Assembly (NCBI RefSeq): GCF_014651375.1
Contig: NZ_BMWT01000004.1
Coordinates: 124,001 to 188,000 of the forward strand
Direction: 5' to 3'
DNA: 64,000 nucleotides
From: Tateyamaria omphalii
GTDB lineage: Bacteria > Pseudomonadota > Alphaproteobacteria > Rhodobacterales > Rhodobacteraceae
A program made the position numbers and the translations under genes. Of the stretch, positions 63,216 through 64,000 are shown in pieces. Below the pieces are notes generated by a model. The model was not told the origin of the DNA, ran no database searches, and worked only from the letters and a program-made list of their open reading frames with translations. Every line of letters begins with the position of its first letter. Positions within the stretch are counted from its first letter, which is position 1.

Positions 63216-64000
63216 GTGAATCTTAAGGAACTGTCATCTTTGCTGGGGCTCAGCCAGACCACGGTCAGTCGGGCGCTGAATGGCTATCCCGAGGTGTCCG
63301 AAAAAACCCGTGCCCGCGTGGTTCAGGCAGCAGAAGCGCATGCCTACAGCCCAAATACGCGGGCCCAGGGCCTCGCCACCGGCCATTCCAAGTGCATCGG
63401 CCACGTGATTTCCGTGAGTGATTCGGCAGAAATGGTGAACCCGATTTTCGGGGATTTCATGGCAGGGGCAGGGGAGACCTATTCGGCGCACGGCTATGAC
63501 ATGATGGTCACGCGTGTTGGCGCGCAGGACGAGGCAGACACCTATCGGAGCCTCAAGGCGCGCGGCGCAGTGGATGGCATTGTGGTACATGCCCCCCGCC
63601 GCAACGATCCGCGGTTGGAACTGCTCGACAAGATCGGCCTGCCTTATGTCGTGCATGGCCGCTCCACCGGGATCAAAGCGCCCTATTCCTGGCTCGACGT
63701 GAACAACACCCGCGCCTTTTCCGAAGCCACCTCCTATCTCGCCAGCCTTGGCCACAGCCGCATCGCGCTGATCAACGGGCAGGAAACGATGGATTTCGCC
63801 ATCCGACGCCGCTCGGGCTACGAATCCTCTCTGCGCTTCGCAGGTCTTTCCATTGACACTGCGCTGATGAGCACAGGCGAAATGACAGAAGCCTATGGGT
63901 ACACGCAAGCCAACGCGATGCTCGACCTTCTCCATCCGCCTACTGCCTTCCTAGCCGCCTCGATCATCTGTGCCGCCGGAATCCGCCGCGCGTTGGATGA
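63216..64000 (+). CDS. aglR: LacI-family transcriptional regulator AglR (3' end off the window)
   Basis: The first 261 residues are visible, with a GTG start and no stop before the edge. The N-terminal LacI HTH reads LKELSSLLGLSQTTVSRALN (residues 3-22) followed by GYPEVSEKTRARVVQAA and the hinge AYSPNTRAQGLATG. The effector domain shows IGHVISVSDSAEMVNPIFGD, GAVDGIVVHAPRRNDPR and LAFLAAS-type features of sugar-responsive repressors. Divergence from aglE and the two shared palindromes make it the alpha-glucoside repressor. A complete frame would be ~340 aa. Confidence 0.92.
   Translation, partial: MNLKELSSLLGLSQTTVSRALNGYPEVSEKTRARVVQAAEAHAYSPNTRAQGLATGHSKCIGHVISVSDSAEMVNPIFGDFMAGAGETYSAHGYDMMVTRVGAQDEADTYRSLKARGAVDGIVVHAPRRNDPRLELLDKIGLPYVVHGRSTGIKAPYSWLDVNNTRAFSEATSYLASLGHSRIALINGQETMDFAIRRRSGYESSLRFAGLSIDTALMSTGEMTEAYGYTQANAMLDLLHPPTAFLAASIICAAGIRRALD

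Overview
The window comes from a high-GC alphaproteobacterium, most likely a marine Roseobacter-group member of the Rhodobacterales. This is inferred from the GC-rich codon use, the rhizobial/rhodobacteral agl and frc sugar operons, the XylFHG set with a single-domain ATPase, and short intergenic hairpin repeats that I remember from this group. It is a catabolic and transport-rich chromosomal segment of about 55 genes. It is tightly packed: most neighbours overlap by 1-20 nt or lie within about 100 nt, and no gene-free stretch exceeds 300 bases. I saw no tRNA, rRNA, CRISPR array, transposase or prophage gene.

Layout. (1) 1-4402, minus strand: a translationally coupled surface-glycan operon of four glycosyltransferases and a histidine phosphatase, running off the left edge. 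(2) 4674-9080: a large MscS-type channel, then a minus-strand pair (membrane acyltransferase, sterol-desaturase-family hydroxylase). (3) 9187-16128, minus: a complete dipeptide/oligopeptide-type ABC transporter ending in an enzyme that keeps the full catalytic set of mandelate racemase. (4) 16271-23222, plus: a small methyltransferase, then a beta-oxidation-like operon (FadJ-type bifunctional enzyme, two acyl-CoA dehydrogenases, hotdog thioesterase, acyl-CoA ligase). (5) 23219-35302: the xylose locus (rpe, xylB, xylA, ROK repressor, xylFHG, glk), with an inserted periplasmic pair: a di-heme cytochrome c peroxidase/MauG-family protein and a CRTAC1 (FG-GAP/UnbV-ASPIC) protein. (6) 35295-49691: a homoprotocatechuate-type meta-cleavage operon with an aromatic amino acid decarboxylase (minus), divergent from an IclR-led operon of class III aminotransferase, TctBAC transporter, class I glutamine amidotransferase, cytochrome P450 and glutamine-synthetase-like ligase (plus). 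(7) 49782-56307: a fructose (frc) operon extended with a fructokinase and a D-lyxose/D-mannose isomerase, divergent from a ROK regulator. (8) 56304-64000: the alpha-glucoside operon aglEFGAK and divergent aglR (LacI family, running off the right edge).

How the genes work together. Three sugar uptake systems (xylose, fructose/mannose, alpha-glucosides) each have their own divergent repressor. At each one I can read a candidate operator: a shared AT-rich XylR-like site before xylB and xylF, a 17-1-17 inverted repeat between frcB and frcR, and two AAAGCGCTTT palindromes between aglE and aglR. In all three, a GC-rich stem-loop follows the binding-protein gene, probably protecting its mRNA. The most novel locus is the IclR-centred divergon at 35-50 kb. 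It joins a gamma-glutamyl ligase/amidotransferase pair and a P450 to an aromatic amine-forming decarboxylase and an extradiol ring-cleavage branch. I propose it as a candidate gamma-glutamylation-dependent aromatic-amine (tyramine/dopamine-like) catabolic system, analogous in logic to the aniline TdnQ/TdnT (AtdA1/AtdA2) systems but with a P450 in place of the Rieske dioxygenase.
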